A program made the translations under genes and the position numbers. The notes beneath the pieces were generated by a model. It was not told where the DNA came from, ran no database searches, and saw only the letters and a list, made by a program, of their open reading frames with translations. Source: Phoebastria nigripes (Eukaryota > Chordata > Aves > Procellariiformes > Diomedeidae). Taken from it: a stretch of 64,000 bases of DNA. Within the stretch, counting starts at the first letter, position 1. Each line of letters starts with the position of its first letter. The stretch is taken from NCBI GenBank assembly GCA_035582835.1, contig JAYKAV010000472.1, positions 12,322-76,321 of the forward strand, written 5' to 3'. Shown in pieces: positions 1 through 12,000 of the stretch.

Positions 1-173
1 CAAGCAACTAGCGATAGGACGAGAGGAAATGGCCTCAAGTTGCGCCAGGGGAGGTTTAGATTGGACATTAGGAAAAATTTCTTTACTGAAAGAGTGGTTA
101 AACATTGGAACAGGCTTGTTGATCTTAGAGGTCTTTTCCAACCTTAATGATTCTATTCTATTCTATTCTACAG
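1..173 (+). mobile_element. CR1 LINE 3' fragment, truncated and internally deleted
   Basis: The first 120 bases read like the 3' part of an avian CR1 element on the plus strand: an aggressively CG-depleted 'gacgagaggaaatggcctc' stretch, then 'attaggaaaaatttcttt' and 'cattggaacaggctt'. The text then jumps to the terminal part ('ttttccaacctt') and an ATTCTATTCTATTCTA tail ending near 173. The usual stretch between these blocks is missing, so the copy is internally deleted. It may also start upstream of the window. The assignment rests on remembered CR1 consensus; a RepeatMasker run would fix the subfamily. Confidence 0.8.
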
Positions 174-2962
174 GGCAACCCTTTCTCTGGAAATCATTGC
201 ACCACACTAAGCTATTTCTCCATTTCCATTTTCTCTCTGTTTATGGGAATTCTTACTTTGTGTTAAAATTTACTGCCAATTAGATAATTTTGGATACATT
301 TACTCAGGGAGAAAAAAAAAAAGGAGAGATCCTGAAGAAAGAAGTGTTTCTGAAACCTCTAGCCCTGCCTCTCTTTCAGGCCCAAATTAACTACGGTTCC
401 CTTCTACCCTTCAGTTTATGCTAGGCTGGATAACAGAGAAGAGTAGAAGTAGGGAGACCATGGAAGGGACGAGAACTGGCAACAGTACTGGTCACCGAAG
501 AATACTAGAACAAATTATTCTTATAGCTGAACTATCATAAACCATTTCTCTCTTTCCCTGGCATTTGCTCAATGCCTAAGCTGAGGATAGAAGTAGCAGA
601 GAACACTGAATCGGGAAACTCTCCACCTGGCAGAGTTTAGTAAAATTCTGCTTGCGCAGGGAAATATTTATGAAACAATGGATGGGATTTTTCTTTTTCC
701 AAGTAGTAGCCAAACGTAAAGACAAGATCCCCCTTGGGATCAGCATCACTCTTCTAGTTCTATGCCTACCCAGGAAATTAAAAAGAGCAGAGACAGCACT
801 CTTTCAAACAGGTTTAAGCAGCACTTTCTGTTGTTTCAGATTTCAATGCCAGAAAAAAAATTTTCCCTAAATATTCCTATCTTTTCCTTTATAATCCACA
901 CAAAAAAAAAAAAGCCAGAGATGCCTCTACCTTCTTATATCTAAATAAGAGCTCAGTCTATTTTTGCATACAACACACCATTTCCGTATGAATCTCAAAT
1001 ACATATTTAGTGTCAGCCTTGCAGCTGGACGCAAGCAGTCCATGGTAAAACGAGCACCCTCCCCCTCTGCAGGATACCTCCCCCACTGAAGGATATTATA
1101 AAGCCTTTACCAAAGCATTTACAGTATGCTGCTTATTAGTGACACAGAGTCCTCCTAAAGAATTGTTCTGCAAAAAACTTCTATCTCCCGAAAGCCGTAA
1201 GTAGAAAACAGCACACCTGGAACAAGGAGATGCAGGACTGCAGTTAGCAAGCTCTATTTGAGACTTGCACACCTGGGTCCAAATGCAAGAAAGAGGAAAG
1301 GCTGGGAAGGCAGCAAAGGTAATGCGCAATTGCATACCTACAAGTTCAGTACAGCCTCCATGGTAGAGCTGGAACTGTGTCAAGGACAGAGTAGAGGGTT
1401 TACTTGGTACTACGGCAATCCGACACACTTGGGCCTTAGGGCAGCCTTACCAGAGTAGGTATCATTGCAACACTCCAAGATCCTCCACCTAGTCCCCAAA
1501 ACGTTTACATATTTGCAAGTCACAAAGCATTTTGGAGAGGAAACCGAAGCATATAGTACAGATCACTGTGCATTCTATAGATATATCCATCTTGCAAAGA
1601 CAGCTTTGTCAAGGACACAGGCATCTGCTGGCTAATAGGAGTAAAATATTTTATATACATGGATAACTGCGTATCTCTGCAAAAATGTGCTAATCTAACT
1701 ATATTTTGTCTTGCAAGAGTGAAGATCACCTTAGCGCGACAGTGCCAACTGTCTTGTCATTAGCTCCATTATCACAATGACTTAAAGAGCTACTCTTGTT
1801 ACTATACACATACATAAGAACCCCATGCAAGAACTTTTTTTTTCTTTTTTTTTTTTTTTAAAGAGCTAACACTTAGATATGTAAATCCTTAGTTGGAAAC
1901 TGTGTTACCTACAGCATTAATATTCTTAGTGAACCGATTTTTCTTTTTAAAATTTTTGATAATGAAATCCCTGGGTTTCATTTCACAATAGGTTGATACT
2001 GACGGGGCCATGAATCCTGATGAGAAAGAGAGCTACCATTTTAATTTTTTGGCAAAGAACCCAAGCAGGAAAAAGTATACCATGAGTCAATTCTTCAGAC
2101 AGCAGTTATAATGAAAGCAGTACAGGCTGCACTCTTCACAATCCCTTCTTTCTTATAGTATCAAGGTTGTAAAAGCTTATTCCTCTTCCAATACTGTATG
2201 CACTGCCCATCATCAAAACCATCAACACTACAAACTCGTAACTCAAGACTAGCAGCAGCTTTTAAGGTATGATTTATAACAATCACTCTTTTGAAGGAAG
2301 CTAACAGGTAAGGCCTGTAGAAACTAAGCACTGCATTTTCTTTCAGAGATGAGGCTGACGAGTTCTCTAATAAATATACCTAAGAATTTTACCAGTCACA
2401 GAGATCTGTATTTCATCATGCCATGCACCACTCAGTTCAAAAGTCTCTCTCTAGCAAGTAGTTTCTGAACAGCAGTAGAAAGAGAAGTGGCTGAACAAGC
2501 CCACAATCACAAGGGCAGTTCTACCCTTAAGGAATGTTCGTGAATGGAATTAACACTTCTAGTGCAACCTGAGTCAAATACAGCTATGCTGCTAAAAATG
2601 TATGAAGGCCACATTGAGGAGCAACAACAGTCAGTAACCATTATTTTTAATTACATGTTCTCAGTGAGTAACTTTCTTTCACAATGTTCTTGGTGTTATG
2701 ATGAAATTAAGAGTCAGCTATTTTGCCTAGCTTGATAGCTTTAATGTCATTACTTGAAAAACAAAAAAAGAAAAAGGTTAAGAAATACAGCTGCAAGCAG
2801 AGCAACACTTCACAGCTACTAGCTGCCTATCTGTAATATAATTATGACGTGTTAGCAGAATGAGGCAAGGACTTATCTATTTTGTGGGAAGGGAGTCAGA
2901 ACAACACATTTGTTTTTTCTCCAGGGTGCCATAGAAGATGATGTTTAAAAACTCTTTCTTAC
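174..2962. other. Non-coding stretch, no gene recognised
   Basis: AT-rich unique-looking DNA with several poly-A or poly-T runs (for example near 310, 900 and 1835-1860). All open frames are short and have no recognisable domain. Two weak exon-like segments on the minus strand, 1451-1488 and 1338-1374, have plausible splice signals but do not combine into a credible coding frame with the exons upstream of them. This could hold further exons of the minus-strand transcript described at 2963-3274. Confidence 0.5.
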
Positions 2963-3002
2963 CTAATCCAGTTTGCTTCAGGACTTGCTGTGTTCTCAGC
3001 TA
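2963..3002 (-). ncRNA. Candidate exon C of an unidentified spliced transcript
   Basis: On the minus strand a pyrimidine-rich tract ending TTGTTGTTGCAG precedes a 40-base exon, which ends ATTAG before the strong donor GTAAGAAAG. Only one reading phase is free of stops (AENTASPEANWI), and that phase is the one supplied by the exon at 3209-3274. I do not recognise the peptide. It could be an untranslated leader exon or part of a long non-coding RNA. Type ncRNA is used because no protein can be supported. The evidence is splice signals alone, with no transcript seen. Confidence 0.4.
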
Positions 3003-3208
3003 CTGCAACAACAAACATAAAAAGCAAAAGCTTGACAGCCTTCAAGACACTTGAGATCTCTGGCATTTCTCCAGCTGTTTCAAAGTAACAGGCTACCCAA
3101 GCTAATAGTTGTTGACATACACATACCCTGTATGCATTATAGTTCTATTCCAAAGCTGATTAACAACAAAAGAGAATAAGGTGAAAAATTAAAGGTTGCA
3201 TTCCTTAC

Positions 3209-3274
3209 CTGACATAGCTCCTGTTGGCCATATGCTGGACTCAGCCAAAGGTACTGTATCTCTGAGCAATAAAC
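3209..3274 (-). ncRNA. Candidate exon B of the same unidentified transcript
   Basis: On the minus strand the acceptor CTATTCTAG is followed by 66 bases ending TGTCAG before the donor GTAAGGAATG. A stop-free phase exists (it includes PLAESSIWPTGAMS) and runs into the open phase of the exon at 2963-3002. An ATG lies nine bases from the 3' end of this exon. The exon upstream (CpG island side) has an in-frame stop in that phase, so any translation would have to begin at this ATG. Non-coding or 5'UTR status is equally likely. Confidence 0.4.
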
Positions 3275-6200
3275 CTAGAATAGGTAAAGGCTGAATTATT
3301 AACAAGAACATGAGGAGGTCTCAAAAGCACATGATGAATGAAACAGAAATTCAAAACTCACACTCTGATTTAGTTTGTAAAGGGAACTTAGAAATTTTCC
3401 TGAACTCTTGCTCAATTGATCTATTTCAAACACTAAATGGCACATGGAAAGAAGCAGGATGACGCTTTATTGCAATGCAGGGGAATGATGAACACAGTCC
3501 CTTAAACTGCCTTCATACCAGTCTGTTACAAAGTAGAATTTGACTAAAATGGAAATATCTGGCTTTTATCATATGGTAGTTGTATACATTCCCATTCTAC
3601 TGGTCACCTCTCTTTTCAGTCACTAACTGCTAATGTCCTTCCAACACTGGCCTCCAGCTTTTTTGTACTTAAGACCGTAGATGTGCTCTTCAAGCAACTT
3701 ATAATTGCACTGATACAGTCTCTAAGTTCATACAGTACTTCAGGTTTAAAATTGGGTCATCCAATTAACTGTGAATATGGCACAGCCCAGCAGGAATGAA
3801 ATCTACGGATTTCTGGGAAAAGGCTGGAACTTCTTTTACGTAACTTTGTGTCTTTTGATACTGCTGATAGCAATTAGAAAGTACCAATCAACATAAGAAA
3901 CCTTGCCAGGATGAAAGGAAAAATTGACATTAATTTCTCCTCTCAAGAGAGAATTTTCTAGTTCCTCTGTATTCTGTTCTGCAGAATTCTTATTCTTGCT
4001 TGCAATGCCATGCAGCAGACACTAATGATTAGGACAGCATTCAGAAAACAACATTATTTATTTGGACACTTTACACCGCTCCACCTAAATGCTAGGTTCC
4101 TAATTCTAGAGGTGGGAGGCACAGGACTCATGTTAAGTATTCAAATGTGAATATCCACATGGAAGTTGGACACTTAAGCTGACATTCACAACAATGAGAA
4201 AGTAGGACCAGCATGTGGAGCCAGGAGAGGGGGCATCACTCAGGAAAAGGACATATCTGAAACTCTCTTTGTCTGCATGGTGCCTCTGTGAAACCGGGAC
4301 TGAGAGCCTTGACTTGCCTACTCCACTTAAGTACCTCCCCCCACTTGGAATTCACCTTTCTTTCTTATACCTTACTCTGAACTCCCTCCAGGTTTGAATC
4401 TCAGGCAGCCAAAAGTCAAGTGGCTGGCTCTCACATTTAGACACAAAGGAAGATGGACAATTAGTTCTTGTCTTCTATGAATAAACCCCAGCTAAAACAA
4501 GGCAGGATGCATATATTTATTAACAGAGGTACTATCTGCTTTACAGTCGACCTTGCTGTTGAATACATAATTTTCAGTCATTGCACACAATGTGGCAATA
4601 ATAATTCAATGCAGATTAAATACACGCATATCTTTTTTTCACCAAAATGCCCAGCTTAATATATTGTTGAAGCTTTCAGCCATGAACACTGACCCGCTGG
4701 AAATTACATCCCTTTCAAGTGTTTCAGGTTGCTTACCACAGAAATCTCTGGGGGGTTAGTGCAAGCATTGCTCTGTGAATTGGAGGGGTAAATGATTCCC
4801 TATTGTTTCTGCTGCAGCAGTGGCATGACCAGGAGACTGAACGAGATGGAATTTTCTTGTGAATCATGGAAACTGTGTGTAACGTGAGAAAGGTCCATGC
4901 AAAGCCAAAAAATATAGTGTCCATGCAGAATGTTAGATGAACAGCTGCCCGAATAGAGTGATAGCAGTAATTATGCCCTTATCTCAGGTGGTCTGAACAC
5001 ATTCACCAGTGTACCAAACGCACCTCTCTCCACAGTCAATATGGTACCATCAGCACAGGAAGAAGGAAAAGAAAATTGACTCCAGCTACTTTAATTGTCA
5101 TCAACCATAATGTCGTCAGGATAAGCAGGCAAAGAAAGATCTGTGTTCCGCAGCCTTACACTTTCTCTTGATATTCTGACCAAGAAAGTAGTGGCTACAA
5201 GGGCAGAGGAACAGTGAAAGATGCAAAAGGACGTGCTAGCTTTAACTCTTCCCTTATTCTGAGATATTTGTATCTATCTCATACATGCTCTACTACTAAA
5301 AGCTACTCCTTTTATTAATTCATATCATGCTATGTCAGGAGATGCGTTCATTTTCCTGAATTTTCATCTATTTCATAAGAAACATTGTAAAATTAACTCA
5401 GTCCATTGTTTTCAAATGTGTAGTTCTGCAAACGTCTCCTTTTTCCACATACAGTATCAGTACTCCCTCTCCACACAGCGGGGTGCAGCCGGTGCCTGAG
5501 GAAGGAACAACTGGATGAGGGGTGGAGAAAAAGAGGACTGGCCAGCAAGAGGCTACTGACATGCCTTGTTCCTTACAAAGCAGCAGCAAAGAATGAAAAA
5601 TCTCATACTTCCTTCCCCCCTCCTCACGTGCCATTACCACAGGCCAATTCTCAGCTGTGCTCAGCAGAGCTTCTCACCTGCTGTGCAGCATTCAGATGGG
5701 AAAGCTCAGCCTTACACTGTCAGACATTTATCCCAGAGTAGTGGCATCTAGCCACAGCCATCCAGCTTTCCAGCTTTGACACAAGGAAAGCACGTATGGC
5801 CTTACACAACATATTATTCAGAGAACTTCTCTTCCCCAGAGAGGGGGAAATTCCTTGCAGAAATTTTGCACAATTAAACAACGGCATTTTCTCAAGTTAT
5901 TTTTCAGGTTTCTGACATGGCACATCAATGCCAAGGCCTTGCTTTGTTAATGCTGTATCAGGTTCATTGTGGGGTTTCCTTTTGCTGAAGTACCACACAA
6001 AGCAGTTACATCTCATCACTCCAGACAAACCACCCTTTCTCCACTATTTATGTCACTTGTCCAACTCCCAAAGAGCTGTGCAAAGACGTGAAAGATGCAC
6101 GAAAGGCAGGACAATCTAGGAGGGAACTAGCAGGAGTCTGATTTAATGCATTAGATGGTCGCTCCTTCTCCATTTCTACCTGCAGAGCAGTCCCCCCACT

Positions 6201-8350
6201 TGCCACAAACAGCGGAACAGGTGCTTTCCTCAGCTGCACACGGTAACTCCTTAGGTGACCACCACCTTCATTGTGCACTCTTCTGTCATTTAGATCCTTC
6301 TGCTGCAGCTCCCTTATCTTCTTCCTATCTCCCCTCCACATTTTAGGAGCTACATGGCTTTATGTATGGCTATAAAGAGCACAGTGATAATCCATCACAG
6401 CAAACGAGTCCACATATTTGATTCCTCCTGTTAGCACTATAAGGAACGTGGCTCCATATTTTAGTCTGTAATGCAGGAGTCTTTACTAAAAATGGAAGGG
6501 AAGTTTGTAATGAAAGAGAAGCTACAGACACACAATGTATCACACTAAGTGTGTTCAGATGACAGCTTAAAACTAGGGCTGGGGGGGGGAAAAAAAAAAA
6601 AAAAAAAAAATCACCAACCAATTTTTTAAGCAGAACAAAAGCAAACCAATACCATAATTTTCAGTACTTCAAAATGCCTTCCTGAACACGAATGTTCTTT
6701 GATTACCCTCACAGTACTGCACAGTGTATCAGCACTTTGTTCATTATTCCCTTCTCCTCCACTTCCTCAGTGGCAGAAGGCTGGTAAAGACAGTAACTTC
6801 TGTTTTTGTGACACAAAAGTTTCTCTTCCTCAGACAAGCCCGCACTCAGGAGCCCCTTGTTAGTGAGCCTCTCCAGGCATTAGCACAGCAAGAATCATTG
6901 TCTTTGTCTAATGAACTTCTTATTCTGAATCCATTTGCCAAAACCACTGCAAAACTGGTCCTGGCAGCCCTTAAAGCAACCAAACAGCCACTGCATTGCT
7001 CACTACATCTCTCCTCCCTGTAGTTAAAAAGTCAATAATAGAGGTACAATATTTCCTCTAATCAAGGATTTTGGATGATACTGGATAAATCACTTGCTCT
7101 GCACATACATCAACAGGGCAGCACATAATTCTGAGGAAGGAAACACACAGCGGCCCTCACTCTCCAACGCGCACAAATGTATTGCTGCAGATATGTTCCT
7201 ACAGGTTCTTATGCGTGGAACACCATGGAGCAGCAAGTACAGGCACAGGAGAGCGAACAAGTTCATCTGTGTTTCCAAACCAATCCATATGCACTTAAAC
7301 TGACCTTCCATTTCAAAAGGGTCTGAAACGGCTTTTAGAAACCTATATCCACCTTGCCTTCTAGCCAGACTATCATATGAAAATCTTAGGCCAGGAGAAA
7401 AATAGCTCTGCTTGGTTCAGGTCACATTTTTATTTTTGGAATAAAACTTGGGTGAACTCTTCTATTTTTACTTTATGTGCTACAATGTTAGAAAAATAAA
7501 TGCATTACAGTTCGAAATTGCACATTAAGAAGTGAGCTGGACTTCAATTTGGGGGTACAAAAGAGGTCTAAAAAATGGATTCTGCATATTTTCAGAACAC
7601 ATTCCACAAGACTCCACAGGAGATTAAGATATAACCAATTCACTGCTTTTGCCAGAAAAACCTCAGTAACTACATCTGATTTGCTGACACTGAACCTGTA
7701 TTATTATACATCTTCATACTAACAGAAATTTCTGTACAAGAACATAGTTTCCCACTTAATAATTTCAAAATACCTCAAAACAAAACACTGATCCTTGGTT
7801 TTCACAGTGCAATAAAATTGGAATTCCAGAGTGCAGATTTTGAAGGGGAGAATGAAGTGAAAAAAACTTTTTAAATATGAAAATTAAAAAAACATTTTGT
7901 ATTTACACAGAACTGAATGCACTGCTTCAGAGAAATAAAACTAGAAAGACTTTTTAAGTTAGCCTCTTCTTCTCCATTTGTGTGCAGCATTGTCTATGGA
8001 TAACAGTACCTCTTCCCTTCTTTTGTTAATAATTGCATACCTGTATGTACCAGGGAGGGAAAAAAGGACACATATATTTGCTTAAAGGAATTTATCAAAT
8101 ATTATAGTATTGCAATGTATATTATGGTTCACTAGTTACTAATAGGTCACTTAAAGAAGTACTATATACTAGAGCCAGGTCTATTTTGGTATTTAGGGAA
8201 CTTACAGAGACTTTTCTTCAGTTATTCATGGCTTTGTCCCGATGTGCCTGAATCCTGTGTCACGCCTACTTACTTCTTGCCTTGTAGTATCTTCTGCCAT
8301 TTTTAATCATTTAACCACGGAGATTTTTTTTCTGTTTGAGTAATGCTTAC
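3275..8350. other. Probable intron of the CpG-island transcript, otherwise nothing recognised
   Basis: Unique-looking AT-rich DNA between two candidate splice sites, the donor at 8345-8350 and the acceptor next to 3274, both minus strand. It contains an A-run with a flanking G-run near 6580-6610 and another minus-strand donor-like site at 4731-4738 (GTAAGC on the minus strand). No exon, RNA gene or transposon is recognised. The open frames here lack coding character. Confidence 0.4.
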
Positions 8351-8700
8351 CTATAGATTTTGTAAAAATAGGTACAGCTGGTCGTCACCTGCAGAGGCAG
8401 GGTACCCGTACAGCCTCAGCAGAAGTACTTGCATGGCGCTGTACAAGCGAGCCCCAAGCAGCCCAGGACCCCCACCTCTGCGCAGCGGGCGCCGCGGCCT
8501 GTCAGCGGGGCAGAGGTCTCCTGCCCTCCCCTCCCTGCCGCAACCCCCGGGGCTGAGAGCAGATTTCTCTGGGTCTCGGGGAAAAGACAAGTTCCCGGCG
8601 GTAGTGACGAGCCGTGCCAGCGCCGACTCCCTCAGAGACGTGACAGCCCTTGCCCCACTCTCAGCGCCAGCGGACTACAAGGCAAATGGCGACCGCCATT
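8351..8700 (-). ncRNA. Candidate first exon from the CpG island, ending at a strong donor
   Basis: The minus strand leaves the CpG island and reaches AAATCTATAG followed by GTAAGC, a near-consensus 5' splice site, so the lower edge 8351 is reasonably supported. The upper edge is arbitrary, because the start site within the island is unknown. The phase required by the next candidate exon contains a TGA about 33 bases before the donor, so this exon is most simply an untranslated leader. MYO3B, which follows UBR3 in the same orientation in mammals, is one candidate owner. A separate lncRNA is the other. Confidence 0.35.
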
Positions 8701-9025
8701 TCGAAGCCACTCTCCGTTGAGGCGCGATCCCACCCCACACGGCGGCGGGGCGGCCCCGCAGGGCCGGAGACCTGGCGGGAGCGGAGCCTCGCGGTGTGCT
8801 ACGAGGCACCGCTGAGGAGGCGGGGAAGCGCCCCCCTCTCCCCCCGCCCGGACCATGCACTGAGGCGGGAGCGGGCCCGCGTTTTGCTGGAGGCGGGGGC
8901 TGCGCTAAGCTCCGTCAGGCAGCGCCGCGCGGCTGTGGTGGCGCGCGCGGTTACCTCAGGGCGGGCGCGGTCACGCGTGCTCCCTGTGAAGCGCAGCGCT
9001 GGTGGCCTCTCGGAAAAGGTCGGTT
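8400..9025. promoter_or_regulatory. CpG island, probable promoter
   Basis: This block of roughly 0.6 kb is strikingly GC- and CpG-rich compared with the AT-rich DNA on both sides. It has many GGGCGG or CCGCCC-type Sp1-like sites and runs such as GCGGGGCGGCCCCGC. Islands of this kind in vertebrates normally mark promoters. It lies more than 9 kb beyond the UBR3 3'UTR, so it is not the UBR3 promoter. Open frames inside it are long only because stop codons are rare in GC-rich DNA. Minus-strand transcription is suggested by the donor at its lower edge. Divergent transcription cannot be excluded. Confidence 0.75.
8684..8701. promoter_or_regulatory. Near-palindromic YY1-like site
   Basis: AAATGGCGACCGCCATTT has eight-base arms that are perfect reverse complements around a two-base centre. 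Each arm carries the ATGGCG core typical of YY1 sites found just downstream of vertebrate start sites, so the motif can be read on either strand. Its position in the middle of the CpG island fits a core-promoter element, possibly of a bidirectional promoter. Binding is inferred from the motif only. Confidence 0.45.
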
Positions 9026-12000
9026 AAACACCGTAAAAGAAGAGTAATGTTTAGTGAGCTTTTAAAGGAATATTTTGGCGCAAGAAATAAAATTAATGAG
9101 TATATATGCGTAGTTGGTTATTAAATAGCTTTCGCTGAGACTTACTAAACGCCTGTCTCTGTGTATTCAGTTCATTGTCCAGAACAATGAATTGCGAGTG
9201 CAGCTCTATCTGTGCGCTGAGAATTGGGCCCTGGGAAATTACTTTATAAAGCACTTCTGCCCCTTTGGGAGGGAGCGTGGAGAAGTCCCCCCCATCTTTG
9301 GGCTTCTCCTTTTGTACCTATTAGTCTTTATTTGAGCTCGGGCATAACCATTTTTCAGGTTGTTTCTGGTTGCCTGATGAGAAGAAATTCAGGTAGGTAT
9401 TTCTCCGATACGTTTTTCTTTGTTTACAAAAAATCTTGGAGAAACAAATGGGACACTGCTCCTTTGCTCAATATGCCAATGCGTTTTTCAAGTGAGCATG
9501 TCACACAGGGCTCCTTCTCACTCAGCTTTCTGTAGCAATCGCTCTATAAGCGTTTTGCCAGCTCATCATGAGCACCCTCTGCTTCTTCCACAGAGTTTTT
9601 AATTGTATCTGTCTCATATAATGAGACATGCTGATCCATAAGATAAGCAGATCTCTATTTTGGTAGTCAGAAACATGTCGTTGGGCTCTGATTGGCCTTG
9701 CCCGGGGGCTGTGTTTTGGGTGATAATTCCTATCATTCTAATTTAATCTGTTACAAATAAAGGGTAACTGCTGTATTCATCAGCTTCAGTGAGGTCTGAC
9801 TCACTCCACAGCATCCACTACCACTCCAAATAAGAAAGCGCTAGATCAGTTCTCATCTGTATTTAACTAACAAGTAGTCTGTAAGTAATCTTCATAATAA
9901 AAAAAATTACGAGGAAGGCTTTATATATATCCATATATCTTCTAATAATTATTTAAGATGCAAACTTTAAAGACTGAGGAGCAACGGCATTTCTCCACAA
10001 AACTCTTCCAGCACCACCTTTATCCATTGCTGTACCAGTTTTGTTTTAACAAGGCAGTAGTTTCTAACAGTGAATTGTCATCATTCTGACCAAAGTACAG
10101 TAATTTTTTTTTACCTTTCGCTTGATTAGTGAACTCTGTGCTTTGTAATCCTATAGACACACTTTTTTTTTATGCATCCACATTCTAGTAAATTGTGTCA
10201 AGATAATCCTTTATCAAAACTGAAAGTAACTGAAGCCAAACCTTGATTCAGATGGTCAGTAGGAAATGTAAATCCTAAGCATTTTCTCTGAATTTAGCCC
10301 ATGACAACATTAGATAGAAACTGAGGTGATACGAGAGTCTCCAGAAGTTTTGCTCCATTTCATACTATTGTTGTTTTGTTGAATTTTTGTACACTGGAGT
10401 ATACAAAGTCTTCATCACAAGCCATTATTTTCTCTGGTTGTCTGCAATTGTAAAATCCTGTAGTATACAGGATTAAATAGACACTATAACAACAAATTGT
10501 AATATAGACAGCAAATAGTAATATAGACACACATCTGGTCAAGCTGACCCTGTTGGACAATCAACAGGCTTGTCCAAGGGGGATCCAAATGTTTAATCCT
10601 ACATGCCCTCAGTTTACAGAAGTTATAACATACTTCAAAACATCCCTATCAGTTGTGCATAAGGTTCTAAAATGTCATTGTTCTTTATCAAGTTGTGTAA
10701 GAAGCACGCAGATTCAAGCAAAAATAACATCTACATGCACTATTCTGCACATTTTCCCTCAGTATTCTCAAGAATTCTTTGATAATCAGAATCTAGAAGC
10801 TCTGGGTATTCCCAGATTTCTCCCAGATTCATATGTTGGTTTTTGAACCATAGAGATTTCCTTGATAATCACTAAATAATTTCGGCTCATACAATCTAGA
10901 CCTTCATGAGATCTGTTACAAAAGGTCATTTATATCTTAATCTTCTTTATTTCAATCTCTTGCGTTTATATTTCCCTGTACCTGCTTGCTTTGTTCTGAT
11001 GCTGATGGTTTTTCACTCCCTTTTCAGTAGGTCCTTGCAGGCCAGCTAGAATCGCTTTTCCAAGCACTGCCAGCCTGTTCAACATACCTATTTCCAGTCA
11101 GGGTACAATCATGATGCATAACTACACTGTATTGGAGAGACATGAGTGGTATGCTTACAGACTTCATATCCCGTGGTGGATTTCCAAACAGGCAATGGGC
11201 TTCCATGGTGCAGCAATTTTCGTTGCAGTGGCTTTGTAAGTATAATTGGAATTCACAACTTGCCAATAGAGTCATCCATGAATCACAGAAATACCATAAT
11301 ACAGAATTTGAAAAGGCAGCTAAGGATTTAAAATTACAAAAAAAAGAAACAACCCAAAAAACCCCTTAATTCTAACTTGCCCATTTCAGCAGGAATAAAT
11401 TTCAGATCACATAACCCTTCCATTTTTGTAATGTTATACAGGTTAAAGGAATAGGTTTATTTTTAGTCGTGTTCTTTACTGGCNCCTGCACTTCGCAGGT
11501 TTGCCTTTGTTAGCAGTCAGACTGTTAATGGTACTGTTTGCAGTAATAGGCAGAGTTGTCAATCCTAAACTATGATTTACATGAACATTGCTTATCTTGA
11601 AGCGAAACCGAAACAAGCCATATTTAAGTGCAGCCATTATTTTTTGTTGTTGCTTGCAAATCTCAGGTAGAAAAGAACAACTCTTAATTGTTGTAATATT
11701 TCTGATTACACGTGCAGTGATGATTGACCCATTATGCAATGGCTCCACTAATGCAAGCTCAGTGGGAGATCAAGCCATTCCTAGCCTTTCTTTAGACTTT
11801 ATTTGAAAATTAAATAATTTGTCATTTGTATGGCCATGGCTAGATGCCAAAAGGTGAAAAGCTGTTATTAAATGAAATGTTATAAAATGCTATAGCCTCA
11901 AGAATTGAATGGGAAGGGAGTATTTCTTAGGCAGTAAACAGTCTACAGTATTTAACTGATGAGCTTTTCCAAAGTGTATTCTATGGAAGCGTTCAGTTGC

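Noticed and set aside
1096..1428. A 110-codon minus-strand frame
   Set aside because: No family match. It spans two candidate splice junctions, and no conserved motif is visible.
1..8350. MYO3B coding exons, expected by mammalian synteny
   Set aside because: No kinase or myosin motif was found on the minus strand. If MYO3B follows here, its coding exons lie below position 1.
8343..9047. Several overlapping open frames of 74-128 codons on both strands in the CpG island
   Set aside because: GC-rich DNA rarely forms stop codons. The frames overlap on both strands, are rich in Arg, Pro and Gly, and show no domain. They are a composition effect.
9359..9392. A plus-strand mini-exon (TTTTTCAG acceptor, TTCAG|GTAGGT donor)
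   Set aside because: Both signals are fair, but the exon would be only 34 bases and there is no partner exon with compatible evidence on the plus strand.
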